A stretch of DNA of 16,641 nucleotides from Dechloromonas sp. UBA6271 (GCA_002440665.1 DJUX01000007.1:1-16641), one strand, 5' to 3'. Positions 8,108-15,797 are shown, counted from the first letter of the stretch. Numbers and translations are program-made. Notes: generated by a model from the letters alone, not told the origin.

Positions 8108-8184
8108 AGGCGGTTAGCTCAGTTGGTTAGAGCGCCACGTTGACATCGTGGAGGTCGTTGGTTCGATTCCAATACCGCCTACCA
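8108..8184 (+). tRNA. tRNA-Val (anticodon GAC)
   Basis: Full cloverleaf of 77 nt including encoded CCA. The acceptor stem AGGCGGT/ACCGCCT pairs at all 7 positions. The D-arm is GCTCAGTTGGTTAGAGC. The anticodon stem CCACG/CGTGG encloses loop TTGACAT, giving anticodon GAC, which reads valine codons GUC and GUU. The T-arm contains GGTTCGATTCC. Preceded by a near-consensus promoter and followed by the thrS leader region. Confidence 0.97.
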
Positions 8185-8206
8185 AATTCCTGACGGAGCT
8201 GAATTG

Positions 8207-8245
8207 ATGATTTTCCGAACTTGCACTGCAGTTCAGAAACCGTAA
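8207..8245 (+). CDS. Possible thrS leader peptide (12 aa)
   Basis: A 12-codon frame (MIFRTCTAVQKP) lies between tRNA-Val and the terminator ahead of thrS. It has a good Shine-Dalgarno (GGAG at 8195-8198, 8 nt before the ATG) and two threonine codons separated by one codon (ACT-TGC-ACT). Its stop is 23 nt before the terminator oligo-A/stem. This arrangement resembles attenuation leader peptides. Two threonines is weak enrichment, and I found no convincing classical antiterminator freed by stalling at those codons. Treat as a candidate. Confidence 0.35.
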   Translation: MIFRTCTAVQKP

Positions 8246-8268
8246 TCGAGTCAGCCTTCGTTCGACCC

Positions 8269-8299
8269 AAAAAGTGCGGCTCGCCCCGCACTTTTTTTT
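8269..8299 (+). terminator. Rho-independent terminator or attenuator upstream of thrS
   Basis: Stem AGTGCGG (8273-8279) pairs perfectly with CCGCACT (8286-8292) across a 6-nt loop. It is flanked by a short A run and followed by eight T (8292-8299). It lies only 16 nt before the thrS ATG. It ends the tRNA-Val transcript, but thrS transcripts started upstream must also pass it, so it may act as an attenuator. A competing pairing of 8221-8227 with 8273-8279 (five Watson-Crick plus two G-U pairs) is possible. Confidence 0.85.
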
Positions 8300-8315
8300 C
8301 GCCTAGAGATTTGCC

Positions 8316-10232
8316 ATGCCCGATATCAAACTGCCCGATGGTTCCATCCGCTCATACGAGCAGGCCGTCACCATTGCCGAGGTTGCCGCCAGCATCGGCG
8401 CCGGGCTGGCCCGTGCCGCGCTGGCCGGCAAGGTCGATGGCAATCTGGTCGATACCTCGTACCTGATCGAGAAAAATGCCGATCTGGCCATCATCACCGA
8501 GCGTGATGTCGAGGGCCTGGAGTTGATCCGTCACTCGACGGCCCACCTGCTGGCCTACGCGGTCAAGGAGTTGTTCCCGGAAGCTCAGGTCACCATCGGC
8601 CCGGTCATCGAAAACGGCTTTTACTACGATTTCGCCTACAAGCGTCCGTTCACCCCGGAAGATCTGGTTGCCATCGAAAAGCGCATGGCTGAACTGGCAA
8701 AGAAAGACATCCCGGTCAGCCGCGAGGTCTGGAACCGCGACGACGCGGTCAAGTTTTTTCTCGACCAGGGCGAGAAATACAAGGCCGAACTGATCGCCGC
8801 GATTCCGGCGGATCAGCAAGTTTCCCTGTACCGCGAAGGCGATTTCATCGACCTGTGCCGTGGCCCGCACGTGCCGACGACGGCCAAGCTGAAGGTCTTC
8901 AAGCTGATGAAGGTGGCCGGCGCCTACTGGCGCGGCGATCACCGCAACGAACAGTTGCAGCGCATCTACGGCACCGCTTGGGCGAAGAAGGAAGACCTCG
9001 ACGCCTACCTGCACATGCTGGAAGAAGCCGAGAAGCGCGACCACCGTCGCCTCGGCAAGCAATACGACCTGTTCCACATGCAGGACGAGGCGCCGGGCCT
9101 GGTCTTCTGGCACCCGAAGGGCTGGGCGATCTGGCAGGAAATTGAGCAGTACATGCGCGCCGTCTATCGCAACAACGGCTACCAGGAAGTGCGCTGCCCG
9201 CAGATTCTAGACAAGACTTTGTGGGAAAAATCGGGCCATTGGGAGCACTACAAGGACAACATGTTCACCACGGCATCGGAAAACCGTGACTACGCGGTCA
9301 AGCCGATGAACTGCCCGGGGCACGTCCAGGTCTTCAATGCCGACCTGCGTTCCTACCGCGAACTGCCGCTGCGCTATGGCGAATTCGGTTCCTGCCACCG
9401 CAACGAGCCGACCGGCGCGCTGCACGGCTTGATGCGCGTGCGCGGCTTCGTCCAGGACGACGGTCACATCTTTTGTACCGAAGACCAGATCGAATCTGAA
9501 GTGACGGCCTTCAACGCGCTGGTCAAGAAGGTCTATGCCGATTTCGGCTTCAACGACGTCGCCGTCAAGCTGGCCTTGCGTCCCGACAGCCGCGTCGGCT
9601 CCGACGAGGTCTGGGACAAGGCCGAGGATGCGCTGCGCCAGGGCTTGCGCGCTTCCGGCCTGGAATGGACGGAACTGCCGGGCGAGGGCGCCTTCTATGG
9701 GCCGAAGATCGAATTCCACATCAAGGATGCCATCGGCCGCTCCTGGCAGTGCGGCACCATGCAGGTCGATTTCTCGATGCCAGGCCGTCTCGGCGCGGAA
9801 TATGTTGGCGCCGACGATACGCGCAAGGTTCCGGTCATGCTGCACCGTGCCATCCTCGGTTCGCTCGAACGCTTCATCGGTATCCTGATCGAGAACTTCG
9901 CCGGTGCCCTGCCGCTGTGGCTGGCGCCCGTTCAGGCCATCGTGCTGAACATCTCCGAAAAGCAGGCCGATTATGCTGCCGATGTTGCGCAAAAGCTGCA
10001 TCAGGCGGGCTTCCGGGCCGAGTCGGATTTGCGCAACGAGAAAATAACCTATAAAATCCGCGAACATAGCTTGAACCGGCTGCCTTATCAGCTCGTCGTG
10101 GGCGACAAAGAAAAGGCGGACGGACTGGTGGCCGTGCGAACACGCGGCGGTCAGGATCTTGGACAGATGTCCGTGGATGCCCTGATCGAGCGACTCCGAG
10201 GGGAAGTCGCAGCGCGTAGTGGCACGGCCTAA
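8316..10232 (+). CDS. thrS: Threonyl-tRNA synthetase
   Basis: Class II aminoacyl-tRNA synthetase that charges tRNA-Thr and edits mischarged serine. The 638-residue product has the full domain order: N-terminal TGS domain (about 1-60), editing (SAD) domain with HSTAHLLAYAVKELFP and the CRGPHVP strand, catalytic core (about 240-530), and C-terminal anticodon-binding domain. The zinc ligands are present at C333 (MNCPGH), H384 (DDGHIF) and H510 (MLHRAILGS), each one residue less than the E. coli numbering. The start ATG at 8316 gives the canonical N-terminus (MPDIKLPDGSIRSYEQAV). The ribosome binding site is weak. First gene of the thrS-infC-rpmI-rplT string; infC starts 26 nt after the stop. Confidence 0.98.
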   Translation: MPDIKLPDGSIRSYEQAVTIAEVAASIGAGLARAALAGKVDGNLVDTSYLIEKNADLAIITERDVEGLELIRHSTAHLLAYAVKELFPEAQVTIGPVIENGFYYDFAYKRPFTPEDLVAIEKRMAELAKKDIPVSREVWNRDDAVKFFLDQGEKYKAELIAAIPADQQVSLYREGDFIDLCRGPHVPTTAKLKVFKLMKVAGAYWRGDHRNEQLQRIYGTAWAKKEDLDAYLHMLEEAEKRDHRRLGKQYDLFHMQDEAPGLVFWHPKGWAIWQEIEQYMRAVYRNNGYQEVRCPQILDKTLWEKSGHWEHYKDNMFTTASENRDYAVKPMNCPGHVQVFNADLRSYRELPLRYGEFGSCHRNEPTGALHGLMRVRGFVQDDGHIFCTEDQIESEVTAFNALVKKVYADFGFNDVAVKLALRPDSRVGSDEVWDKAEDALRQGLRASGLEWTELPGEGAFYGPKIEFHIKDAIGRSWQCGTMQVDFSMPGRLGAEYVGADDTRKVPVMLHRAILGSLERFIGILIENFAGALPLWLAPVQAIVLNISEKQADYAADVAQKLHQAGFRAESDLRNEKITYKIREHSLNRLPYQLVVGDKEKADGLVAVRTRGGQDLGQMSVDALIERLRGEVAARSGTA

Positions 10233-10258
10233 TTATTGATGTTTTCGGGGGTTTCACC

Positions 10259-10783
10259 ATAGCTCAGAACAAGGCGCATCGCCTCAACGAAGAAATTACG
10301 GTACCGGAGATTCGTCTCCAGGGTGTGGAAGGCGAGCAGCTGGGGATCGTGAATATCCGTGCAGCGCTGCAAATGGCCGAAGAAGCCGGGGTTGACCTGG
10401 TGGAAATCGCGCCGACGGCGAAACCGCCGGTCTGCCGCATTATGGATTACGGCAAGTTCAAGTACCAGGAACAGAAGCGTGCGCATGAGGCCAAGCTGAA
10501 GCAGAAGCAGGTACAGGTCAAGGAAGTCAAGCTGCGCCCCGGTACCGACGAAAACGATTACCAGATCAAGCTCAGGAACATGACGCGTTTCCTGGAAGAA
10601 GAAGACAAGGTCAAGGTGACCCTGCGCTTCCGGGGTCGCGAAATGGCGCATCAGGAATTCGGCATGCGCCAGCTGGAACGTATCAAGGCTGACCTCGATG
10701 CCGTCGGGCAAGTCGAGCAGATGCCGAAGATGGAAGGCCGCCAGATGATCATGATCATCGCTCCGGCCAAGAAAAAGATTTAA
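10259..10783 (+). CDS. infC: Translation initiation factor IF-3, AUA start
   Basis: IF-3 binds the 30S subunit, prevents premature 50S joining and rejects non-canonical start codons. The 174-residue product is close to E. coli (180). It has the N-terminal domain (AQNKAHRLNEEI, then VEGEQLGIVNIRAAL), the linker YGKFKYQEQKR, and the C-terminal domain (VKEVKLRPGTDENDYQIKL to the end). The conserved N-terminus begins before any in-frame ATG, GTG or TTG: the codon in the right place is ATA at 10259, seven bases after GGGGG (10247-10251). The first in-frame conventional start (GTG 10325) would remove 22 conserved residues. A rare start on infC fits the known autoregulation of this family, in which IF-3 discriminates against its own AUU-type start. 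Confidence 0.95.
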   Translation: MAQNKAHRLNEEITVPEIRLQGVEGEQLGIVNIRAALQMAEEAGVDLVEIAPTAKPPVCRIMDYGKFKYQEQKRAHEAKLKQKQVQVKEVKLRPGTDENDYQIKLRNMTRFLEEEDKVKVTLRFRGREMAHQEFGMRQLERIKADLDAVGQVEQMPKMEGRQMIMIIAPAKKKI

Positions 10784-10877
10784 GAAGTTGTTTTAAGCTT
10801 TTGTTTAAATAGATGCTTTCGGGTAGTAGAAGCGTTCCCGTCGGGAGCCACCTGGCAGCAGTCATTAGGAGCAGAAA
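10784..10877 (+). promoter_or_regulatory. Candidate L20-type autoregulatory leader of rpmI-rplT
   Basis: The 94-nt infC-rpmI gap can fold as a pseudoknot. ATGCTT (10813-10818) pairs with AAGCGT (10830-10835), and the loop bases CGGG (10820-10823) can pair with CCCG (10837-10840). A competing local hairpin is GTTCCC/GGGAGC (10834-10848). In E. coli, ribosomal protein L20 represses rpmI-rplT through a pseudoknot operator, so a similar role is suggested by location. The rpmI ribosome binding site AGGAG follows. Confidence 0.4.
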
Positions 10878-11075
10878 ATGCCCAAAATGAAGACCAAGAG
10901 CAGCGCCAAGAAGCGCTTCTCGATTCGCGCCGGTGGCAGCATCAAGCGCGGTCAAGCCTTCAAGCGTCACATCCTGACCAAGAAGACCACCAAGGTTAAG
11001 CGTCACCTGCGCGGTGCCGTTGCTGTTCACGAGCGCGACGCTGCATCTGTCCGCGCCATGATGCCCTACGCATAA
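10878..11075 (+). CDS. rpmI: 50S ribosomal protein L35
   Basis: Small, very basic large-subunit protein of 65 residues, the standard length. It carries the family N-terminus MPKMKTKSSAKKRFSIRAGG and the KRGQAFKRHILTKK core. A strong Shine-Dalgarno (AGGAG) precedes the ATG. The rplT start follows 11 nt after the stop, the conserved infC-rpmI-rplT arrangement. Probably controlled translationally through the upstream leader. Confidence 0.98.
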   Translation: MPKMKTKSSAKKRFSIRAGGSIKRGQAFKRHILTKKTTKVKRHLRGAVAVHERDAASVRAMMPYA

Positions 11076-11086
11076 GGAGATAGAAG

Positions 11087-11446
11087 ATGCCTAGAGTTAA
11101 ACGTGGTGTAACGGCGCGCGCGCGTCACAAGAAGGTTCTGGCCCAGGCCAAGGGTTACCGCGGTCGCCGCAAGAACGTCTACCGCATCGCCAAACAGGCG
11201 GTGATGAAGGCCGGTCAATATCAGTACCGCGACCGTCGTCAACGGAAACGCCAGTTCCGTTCCCTGTGGATCGCCCGTATCAATGCCGCAGCGCGTCTGG
11301 AAGGCATGAAGTACAGCACCTTCATGAACGGTCTGAAGAAGGCCAATATCGAAGTTGACCGCAAGGTTCTGGCCGATCTGGCCGTCTTCGATCAGCCGGC
11401 TTTTGCCGCTCTGGCCAATCAGGCCAAGGCACAACTCGGCGCCTGA
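11087..11446 (+). CDS. rplT: 50S ribosomal protein L20
   Basis: Large-subunit assembly protein that binds 23S rRNA and, in E. coli, represses its own operon. The 119-residue product starts MPRVKRGVTARARHKKVLAQ, with the basic N-terminal extension followed by the globular domain (FRSLWIARINAAARLEGMKYS). A strong Shine-Dalgarno (AAGGAG) lies before the ATG. A terminator begins about 15 nt after the stop, so this is the end of the thrS-infC-rpmI-rplT transcript. Confidence 0.98.
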   Translation: MPRVKRGVTARARHKKVLAQAKGYRGRRKNVYRIAKQAVMKAGQYQYRDRRQRKRQFRSLWIARINAAARLEGMKYSTFMNGLKKANIEVDRKVLADLAVFDQPAFAALANQAKAQLGA

Positions 11447-11461
11447 GCGATAGCGTGATGA

Positions 11462-11489
11462 AAAAAAGGAGGCGCAAGCCTCCTTTTTT
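11462..11489 (+). terminator. Rho-independent terminator after rplT
   Basis: A perfect 12-bp stem (six A plus GGAGGC with GCCTCC plus six T) around a GCAA tetraloop. The A/T symmetry makes it potentially bidirectional. It separates the ribosomal-protein transcript from pheST, although read-through may still feed pheS. Confidence 0.92.
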
Positions 11490-11499
11490 AGTTTCGGCC

Positions 11500-11532
11500 G
11501 CCGCTTTGCGGCTTCACGTCGGCTGCGCCGAC
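11500..11532. repeat. Two tandem GC-rich palindromes, REP-like
   Basis: Two adjacent hairpins lie between the rplT terminator and pheS: GCCGC-TTT-GCGGC (11500-11512) and GTCGGC-TGC-GCCGAC (11518-11532). The paired palindromes in an intergenic gap resemble REP/BIME-type dispersed repeats. Only one copy is in this window, so repetition in the genome is not shown. They lack a T tract and are not terminators. Confidence 0.4.
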
Positions 11533-11573
11533 ATGAGCCTTCACTGAAACGTGCGTTTTGTTGGTGGACGTCT

Positions 11574-12620
11574 ATGGACAATCTTGATCAAATCGTTGGC
11601 GAAGCCCAGTCGGCTTTCGCTGCCATTTCTGACCCCGATGCGCTGGAACAGGTAAAAGCCCGTTTCCTCGGCAAGAGCGGGCAGATCACCGAACTTCTCA
11701 AGGGCCTGGGCAAGCTGCCGCCGGAAGAGAAGAAAACCGCCGGTGCCGCGATCAACGTCGCCAAGACGGCCGTTGAAGCAGCGCTCAACGAACGCCGCGA
11801 AGCGATCCGCAAGGCCGCGCTCGAAGCGCGCCTGGCCGAAGAGGCGCTGGATGTCACGCTGCCCGGTCGCGCCGAAGCGCGCGGCGGTCTGCACCCGGTG
11901 ACGCGCACGCTGGAACGGATCGAATCCCTGTTCCGCTCTATCGGTTTCGAAGTGGCCGACGGCCCCGAGATCGAAGAAGACTTTTTCAATTTCACGGCCA
12001 TGAACACGCCCGAGGATCACCCGGCGCGTTCGATGCACGATACGTTCTACCTGCAGAATCCGGACGGCACGGTTGCCGACAAGGTGCTGCTGCGGACCCA
12101 TACCAGCCCGATCCAGGCGCGTTACATGAAGGCGCACGTCGAGCGTTACGGTCAACTGGAAAAAATGCCCGAAATTCGCATCATTGCGCCGGGCCGTGTC
12201 TATCGTGTTGATTCCGATGCGACGCATTCGCCGATGTTCAACCAGGTCGAAGGCCTGTGGGTCGGTGAGGGTGTTTCGTTTGCCGACCTCAAGGGCGTCA
12301 TTGCCGATTTCCTCAAGAGCTTCTTCGAGACCGATGACCTGGTGGTCCGTTTCCGTCCTTCCTTCTTTCCGTTTACCGAGCCGTCGGCCGAAATCGACGT
12401 CGCTTTCATGAGCGGTGCACTGAAAGGCCGTTGGCTGGAAATTGCCGGTTGCGGCATGGTGCATCCGGACGTGCTGCGCATTGCCGGCATCGATCCGGAA
12501 AAATACACCGGCTTTGCCTTCGGCTTCGGTCAGGATCGCCTGACCATGCTGCGTTACGGCGTCAATGACCTGCGCCTCTTCTTTGAAGGCGACCTCCGTT
12601 TCCTGAGGCAATTCGCATGA
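11574..12620 (+). CDS. pheS: Phenylalanyl-tRNA synthetase alpha subunit
   Basis: Catalytic subunit of the alpha2-beta2 class II enzyme that charges tRNA-Phe. The 348-residue product has an N-terminal tRNA-binding coiled coil (about 1-90), then the class II core. Motif 2 lies around RVYRVDSDATHSPMFNQVEG, and motif 3 near the C-terminus (GFGQDRLTMLRYGVNDLRL), ending DLRFLRQFA as expected. The ATG at 11574 is preceded by GGTGGA six bases upstream. Its stop overlaps the pheT start as ATGA (12617-12620), indicating coupled, balanced synthesis. No PheM-like leader peptide is visible upstream. Confidence 0.98.
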   Translation: MDNLDQIVGEAQSAFAAISDPDALEQVKARFLGKSGQITELLKGLGKLPPEEKKTAGAAINVAKTAVEAALNERREAIRKAALEARLAEEALDVTLPGRAEARGGLHPVTRTLERIESLFRSIGFEVADGPEIEEDFFNFTAMNTPEDHPARSMHDTFYLQNPDGTVADKVLLRTHTSPIQARYMKAHVERYGQLEKMPEIRIIAPGRVYRVDSDATHSPMFNQVEGLWVGEGVSFADLKGVIADFLKSFFETDDLVVRFRPSFFPFTEPSAEIDVAFMSGALKGRWLEIAGCGMVHPDVLRIAGIDPEKYTGFAFGFGQDRLTMLRYGVNDLRLFFEGDLRFLRQFA

Positions 12621-14992
12621 AATTCTCCGAATCCTGGCTGCGCACCCTTGTCGATACCGAGCTGTCGAGCGAGGAACTTTCCCATCTGCTGACCATGGCA
12701 GGCCTCGAAGTTGAGGGCCTGGAGCCGGTCGCTCCCCAATTCAACGACGTCGTTGTCGCCCAGGTGCTCGAAGTCGTCAAGCATCCCGATGCGGACCGTC
12801 TGAACGTTTGCAAGGTCGATACCGGTCGCGGCGAGCCGACGACCATCGTTTGCGGCGCGCCGAATGTCGCCGTTGGTCTGCGCGTGCCCTGTGCCTTGCC
12901 TGGCGCCCAGTTGCCCGGTGATTTCGTTATCAAGATTGCCAAGGTGCGTGGTATCGAGTCCTCGGGCATGCTCTGCTCGGCCAAGGAACTCGGTATTGCC
13001 GAAGAGGCTTCCGGTCTGCTGATCCTGCCGGTTGATGCGCCGGTCGGCCAGTCGATCCGCCAGTATCTCGATCTCGACGACAATCAGTTCGAACTCAAAC
13101 TGACGCCGAATCGTGCCGACTGCCTGTCACTGACTGGCGTGGCGCGCGAAGTGGCGGCCATTGCCGGCGCCCAGGCCAAGCTCATCGATGTGCCGGAAGT
13201 CGCCACGACCATCGCCGACCAGCGCGCCGTCGTGCTCGATGCACTGGAAGCCTGTCCGCTGTATTTCGGTCGCGTGCTCAAGGGCGTCAATGCCAAGGCA
13301 CCGACCCCGGAATGGATGAAGCGCCGTCTGGAGCGCAGCGGTATCCGTTCGATTTCTGCGCTGGTTGATGTCACCAATTACGTCATGCTCGAACTCGGCC
13401 AGCCGCTGCATGCCTTCGACAACACTAAACTTGAAGGCGCCGTGCATGCCCGCATGGCGAAGCCGGAAGAAAAGCTGCTGCTCCTGAACGAGCAAACCAT
13501 CGCTATCGATGCCGACATCCTGGTCATTGCCGACGACGCCAAGCCGCTGGCCATGGCCGGCATCATGGGCGGTGAAGAAAGCGGCATCACGCTGGAAACC
13601 GGCGAACTGTTCCTCGAATCGGCCTTCTTCGCACCGAAAGCCATCGCCGGGCGTGCCCGTCGTTATGGTTTTGGCTCCGATGCCTCGCATCGCTTCGAGC
13701 GCGGTGTCGATTTTGGCGGCACCCGTCGTGCCATCGAACGCGCGACGCAACTGATCATCGACATCTGCGGCGGTGCTGCTGGTCCGGTGGTCGAAGCCAG
13801 GGCAGAGATGCCGGCACGCAAGCCGGTGCGTCTGCGCACGGCGCGTGCCTGCGCAGTGATCGGCATGACTTTTTCTCCCGAGCAGATCGCCGGGCTGTTC
13901 AATGGCCTCGGCCTACCTTTCGTGCGAGAAGGCAACGATTTCCTGGTGACGCCGCCGACCTGGCGTTTTGACCTCGAAATCGAGGAAGACCTGATCGAGG
14001 AAATCGCCCGCCTGCACGGTTACGACAAGATTCCGGCCCCGGCTCCGCGCGGTAATCTGAAAATGCTGGTGCAGACGGAAGCACAGCGTCCTCAGGCGCG
14101 CATCCGCCAATTGCTGGTTGATCGTGGCTACCAGGAAGTGGTCAATTTCGCATTCGTCGAAGAGGGCTGGGAGGCTGATTTTGCCGCCAATGCGGACCTG
14201 ATCCGTTTGGCCAACCCGATTGCCAGTCAGATGGCAGTCATGCGGTCGACCCTGTTTGGTGGCCTGATTTCGAATCTGGTAACCAATCTGAAACGCAAAC
14301 AAAGCCGCGTCCGCCTTTTCGAAACCGGTCGCACTTTTCATCGCGACGTTCAGGGCGGTCCAGTTGGTGGATTCCATCAACCGTGGAAACTGGCCGGCCT
14401 CGCCTACGGCGGCGCGCTGCCGGAAGGATGGGCAGGTGGCACGCGCAAGGTCGATTTCTACGACGTCAAGGGTGATCTTGAAGCCTTGCTGGCACCAGCG
14501 CAACTGCGTTTCGAAAAGCTGGTCCATCCCGCCCTGCATCCGGGGCGTGCTGCCCGGGTGCTGCTCGATGGTCGCGACATCGGCTGCATCGGCGAACTGC
14601 ATCCGGAATGGATTCAGAAGTACGATCTGCCTCAGGCACCGGTTGTTTTCGAAATCGATTTCGCTGCGGTTACTGAAGTCAGCGTTCCAGCCTATGCCGA
14701 GGTGTCGAAATTCCCGCCTGTCATTCGCGACCTGGCCATCGTGGTCGATCAGGGCGTTGCCTTGCAGACCCTGCTGGATGCTCTTAAAGCTCAGTCGCCG
14801 GCCCTGGTTAACGACGTTCAACTGTTCGATGTATACACCGGCAAGGGCGTCCCTGAAAACAAAAAAAGTCTTGCGTTCCGGATAGTTATGCAAGATACTC
14901 AACGTACTTTGCAAGATACGGAAGTCGATTTGGCGATGCAGCAACTCGTGTCCTGTCTCGAACAGGCATTCGCCGCTCAACTGCGTGCCTGA
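12617..14992 (+). CDS. pheT: Phenylalanyl-tRNA synthetase beta subunit
   Basis: Structural, tRNA-binding and editing subunit of the enzyme. The 791-residue product matches the bacterial length. Domains in order: N-terminal region with the EMAP/OB tRNA-binding fold (about 39-148, VVVAQVLEVVKHPDADRLNVCKVDTG); the B3/B4 editing region (about 210-375, with DVTNYVMLELGQPLHAFD); B5 (about 400-476); the inactive class II-like core; and the C-terminal FDX-ACB anticodon-binding domain (about 698-791, with KFPPVIRDLAIVVD). It overlaps pheS by 4 nt and is followed by ihfA after 14 nt, the common pheST-ihfA order in proteobacteria. Confidence 0.98.
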   Translation: MKFSESWLRTLVDTELSSEELSHLLTMAGLEVEGLEPVAPQFNDVVVAQVLEVVKHPDADRLNVCKVDTGRGEPTTIVCGAPNVAVGLRVPCALPGAQLPGDFVIKIAKVRGIESSGMLCSAKELGIAEEASGLLILPVDAPVGQSIRQYLDLDDNQFELKLTPNRADCLSLTGVAREVAAIAGAQAKLIDVPEVATTIADQRAVVLDALEACPLYFGRVLKGVNAKAPTPEWMKRRLERSGIRSISALVDVTNYVMLELGQPLHAFDNTKLEGAVHARMAKPEEKLLLLNEQTIAIDADILVIADDAKPLAMAGIMGGEESGITLETGELFLESAFFAPKAIAGRARRYGFGSDASHRFERGVDFGGTRRAIERATQLIIDICGGAAGPVVEARAEMPARKPVRLRTARACAVIGMTFSPEQIAGLFNGLGLPFVREGNDFLVTPPTWRFDLEIEEDLIEEIARLHGYDKIPAPAPRGNLKMLVQTEAQRPQARIRQLLVDRGYQEVVNFAFVEEGWEADFAANADLIRLANPIASQMAVMRSTLFGGLISNLVTNLKRKQSRVRLFETGRTFHRDVQGGPVGGFHQPWKLAGLAYGGALPEGWAGGTRKVDFYDVKGDLEALLAPAQLRFEKLVHPALHPGRAARVLLDGRDIGCIGELHPEWIQKYDLPQAPVVFEIDFAAVTEVSVPAYAEVSKFPPVIRDLAIVVDQGVALQTLLDALKAQSPALVNDVQLFDVYTGKGVPENKKSLAFRIVMQDTQRTLQDTEVDLAMQQLVSCLEQAFAAQLRA

Positions 14993-15006
14993 CGGAAAAA
15001 ATCACA

Positions 15007-15309
15007 ATGACACTGACCAAAGCCGAACTTGCCGACCTGTTGTTTGAAAAGGTTGGCCTCAACAAGCGTGAGGCCAAAGACATGGTCGAGGCTTTCTTCG
15101 AAGAAATCCGCAATTCCCTGGAAACCGGCGATGGCGTAAAGCTCTCCGGCTTCGGCAATTTTCAGTTGCGCGACAAGCCGCAACGTCCCGGCCGTAATCC
15201 GAAGACCGGCCAGGAAATCCCCATCACGGCGCGCCGTGTGGTGACCTTTCATGCCAGCCAGAAGCTGAAGTCCGACGTTGAACTCGCCTGCGATGGAACA
15301 GCGGCATAA
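15007..15309 (+). CDS. ihfA: Integration host factor subunit alpha
   Basis: DNA-bending nucleoid protein subunit that pairs with IhfB and acts in recombination, replication and sigma-54 transcription. The 100-residue product aligns closely with E. coli IHF alpha: MTLTKAELADLLFEKVG at the N-terminus, VKLSGFGNFQLRDK, and the DNA-intercalating arm RPGRNPKTG with the key proline at 65. The ATG has only a distant Shine-Dalgarno-like GACGGA, so expression may depend on read-through translation from pheT 14 nt upstream. Its 3' end overlaps the MerR-family gene by 17 nt. Confidence 0.97.
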   Translation: MTLTKAELADLLFEKVGLNKREAKDMVEAFFEEIRNSLETGDGVKLSGFGNFQLRDKPQRPGRNPKTGQEIPITARRVVTFHASQKLKSDVELACDGTAA

Positions 15310-15670
15310 GCCTCACGGTGGCGAGGAATTGCCACCGATTCCGGCCAAGCGCTATTTCACCATCGGTGAAGTCAGCGAGTTGTGTGGCGTCAAGCCGCAC
15401 GTCCTGCGCTACTGGGAACAGGAATTCAATCAGCTCAAACCAGTCAAGCGACGCGGCAATCGTCGCTATTACCAGCACCATGAAGTCCTGCTCGTTCGGC
15501 GCATCCGGGAGCTTCTATATAATCAGGGGTTTACGATTAGCGGTGCACGAAACAAACTGGACGAGGCTGGGCTGGCACACGCTGTTGCGGTCGACCATCA
15601 GGAAATGCCGAAAACCGTTGGTGGCCTGCGCGCCGAATTGCAATACGTTATCGAGATGTTGCGCCTTTGA
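15293..15670 (+). CDS. MerR-family transcriptional regulator
   Basis: DNA-binding regulator of 125 residues. The winged helix-turn-helix lies at about residues 20-88 (YFTIGEVSELCGVKPHVLRYWEQEF, then RRGNRRYYQHHEVLLVRRIRELL), followed by a short helical C-terminus. There is no cysteine-rich metal-binding loop, so a metal-sensing role is not supported and the signal and targets are unknown. The ATG at 15293 is preferred over an in-frame TTG at 15278. It overlaps ihfA by 17 nt, implying translational coupling; a MerR-type gene directly after ihfA is a common proteobacterial arrangement. The tRNA-Pro promoter begins right after its stop. Confidence 0.9.
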   Translation: MEQRHKPHGGEELPPIPAKRYFTIGEVSELCGVKPHVLRYWEQEFNQLKPVKRRGNRRYYQHHEVLLVRRIRELLYNQGFTISGARNKLDEAGLAHAVAVDHQEMPKTVGGLRAELQYVIEMLRL

Positions 15671-15693
15671 TTCCCGAGTGTTTCGGGTATAAT
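15667..15693 (+). promoter_or_regulatory. Sigma-70 promoter of tRNA-Pro with dyad spacer
   Basis: A perfect -10 box TATAAT (15688-15693) lies 12 nt before the mature tRNA. The best -35 is TTGATT (15667-15672), which overlaps the merR-like stop codon and leaves a short 15-bp spacer. The whole spacer is a perfect inverted repeat CCCGA-N5-TCGGG (15673-15687), a possible operator or a short hairpin at the end of the upstream transcript. Confidence 0.65.
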
Positions 15694-15703
15694 ACGCGGC
15701 TTG

Positions 15704-15781
<78 letters not shown>

Positions 15782-15797
15782 AAAGAAACAAGCACTT

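Noticed and set aside
11458..11547. Small ORF MKKRRRKPPFLV... as a PheM-like leader peptide for pheS
   Set aside because: It runs through the rplT terminator, has no good ribosome binding site and contains only one phenylalanine.
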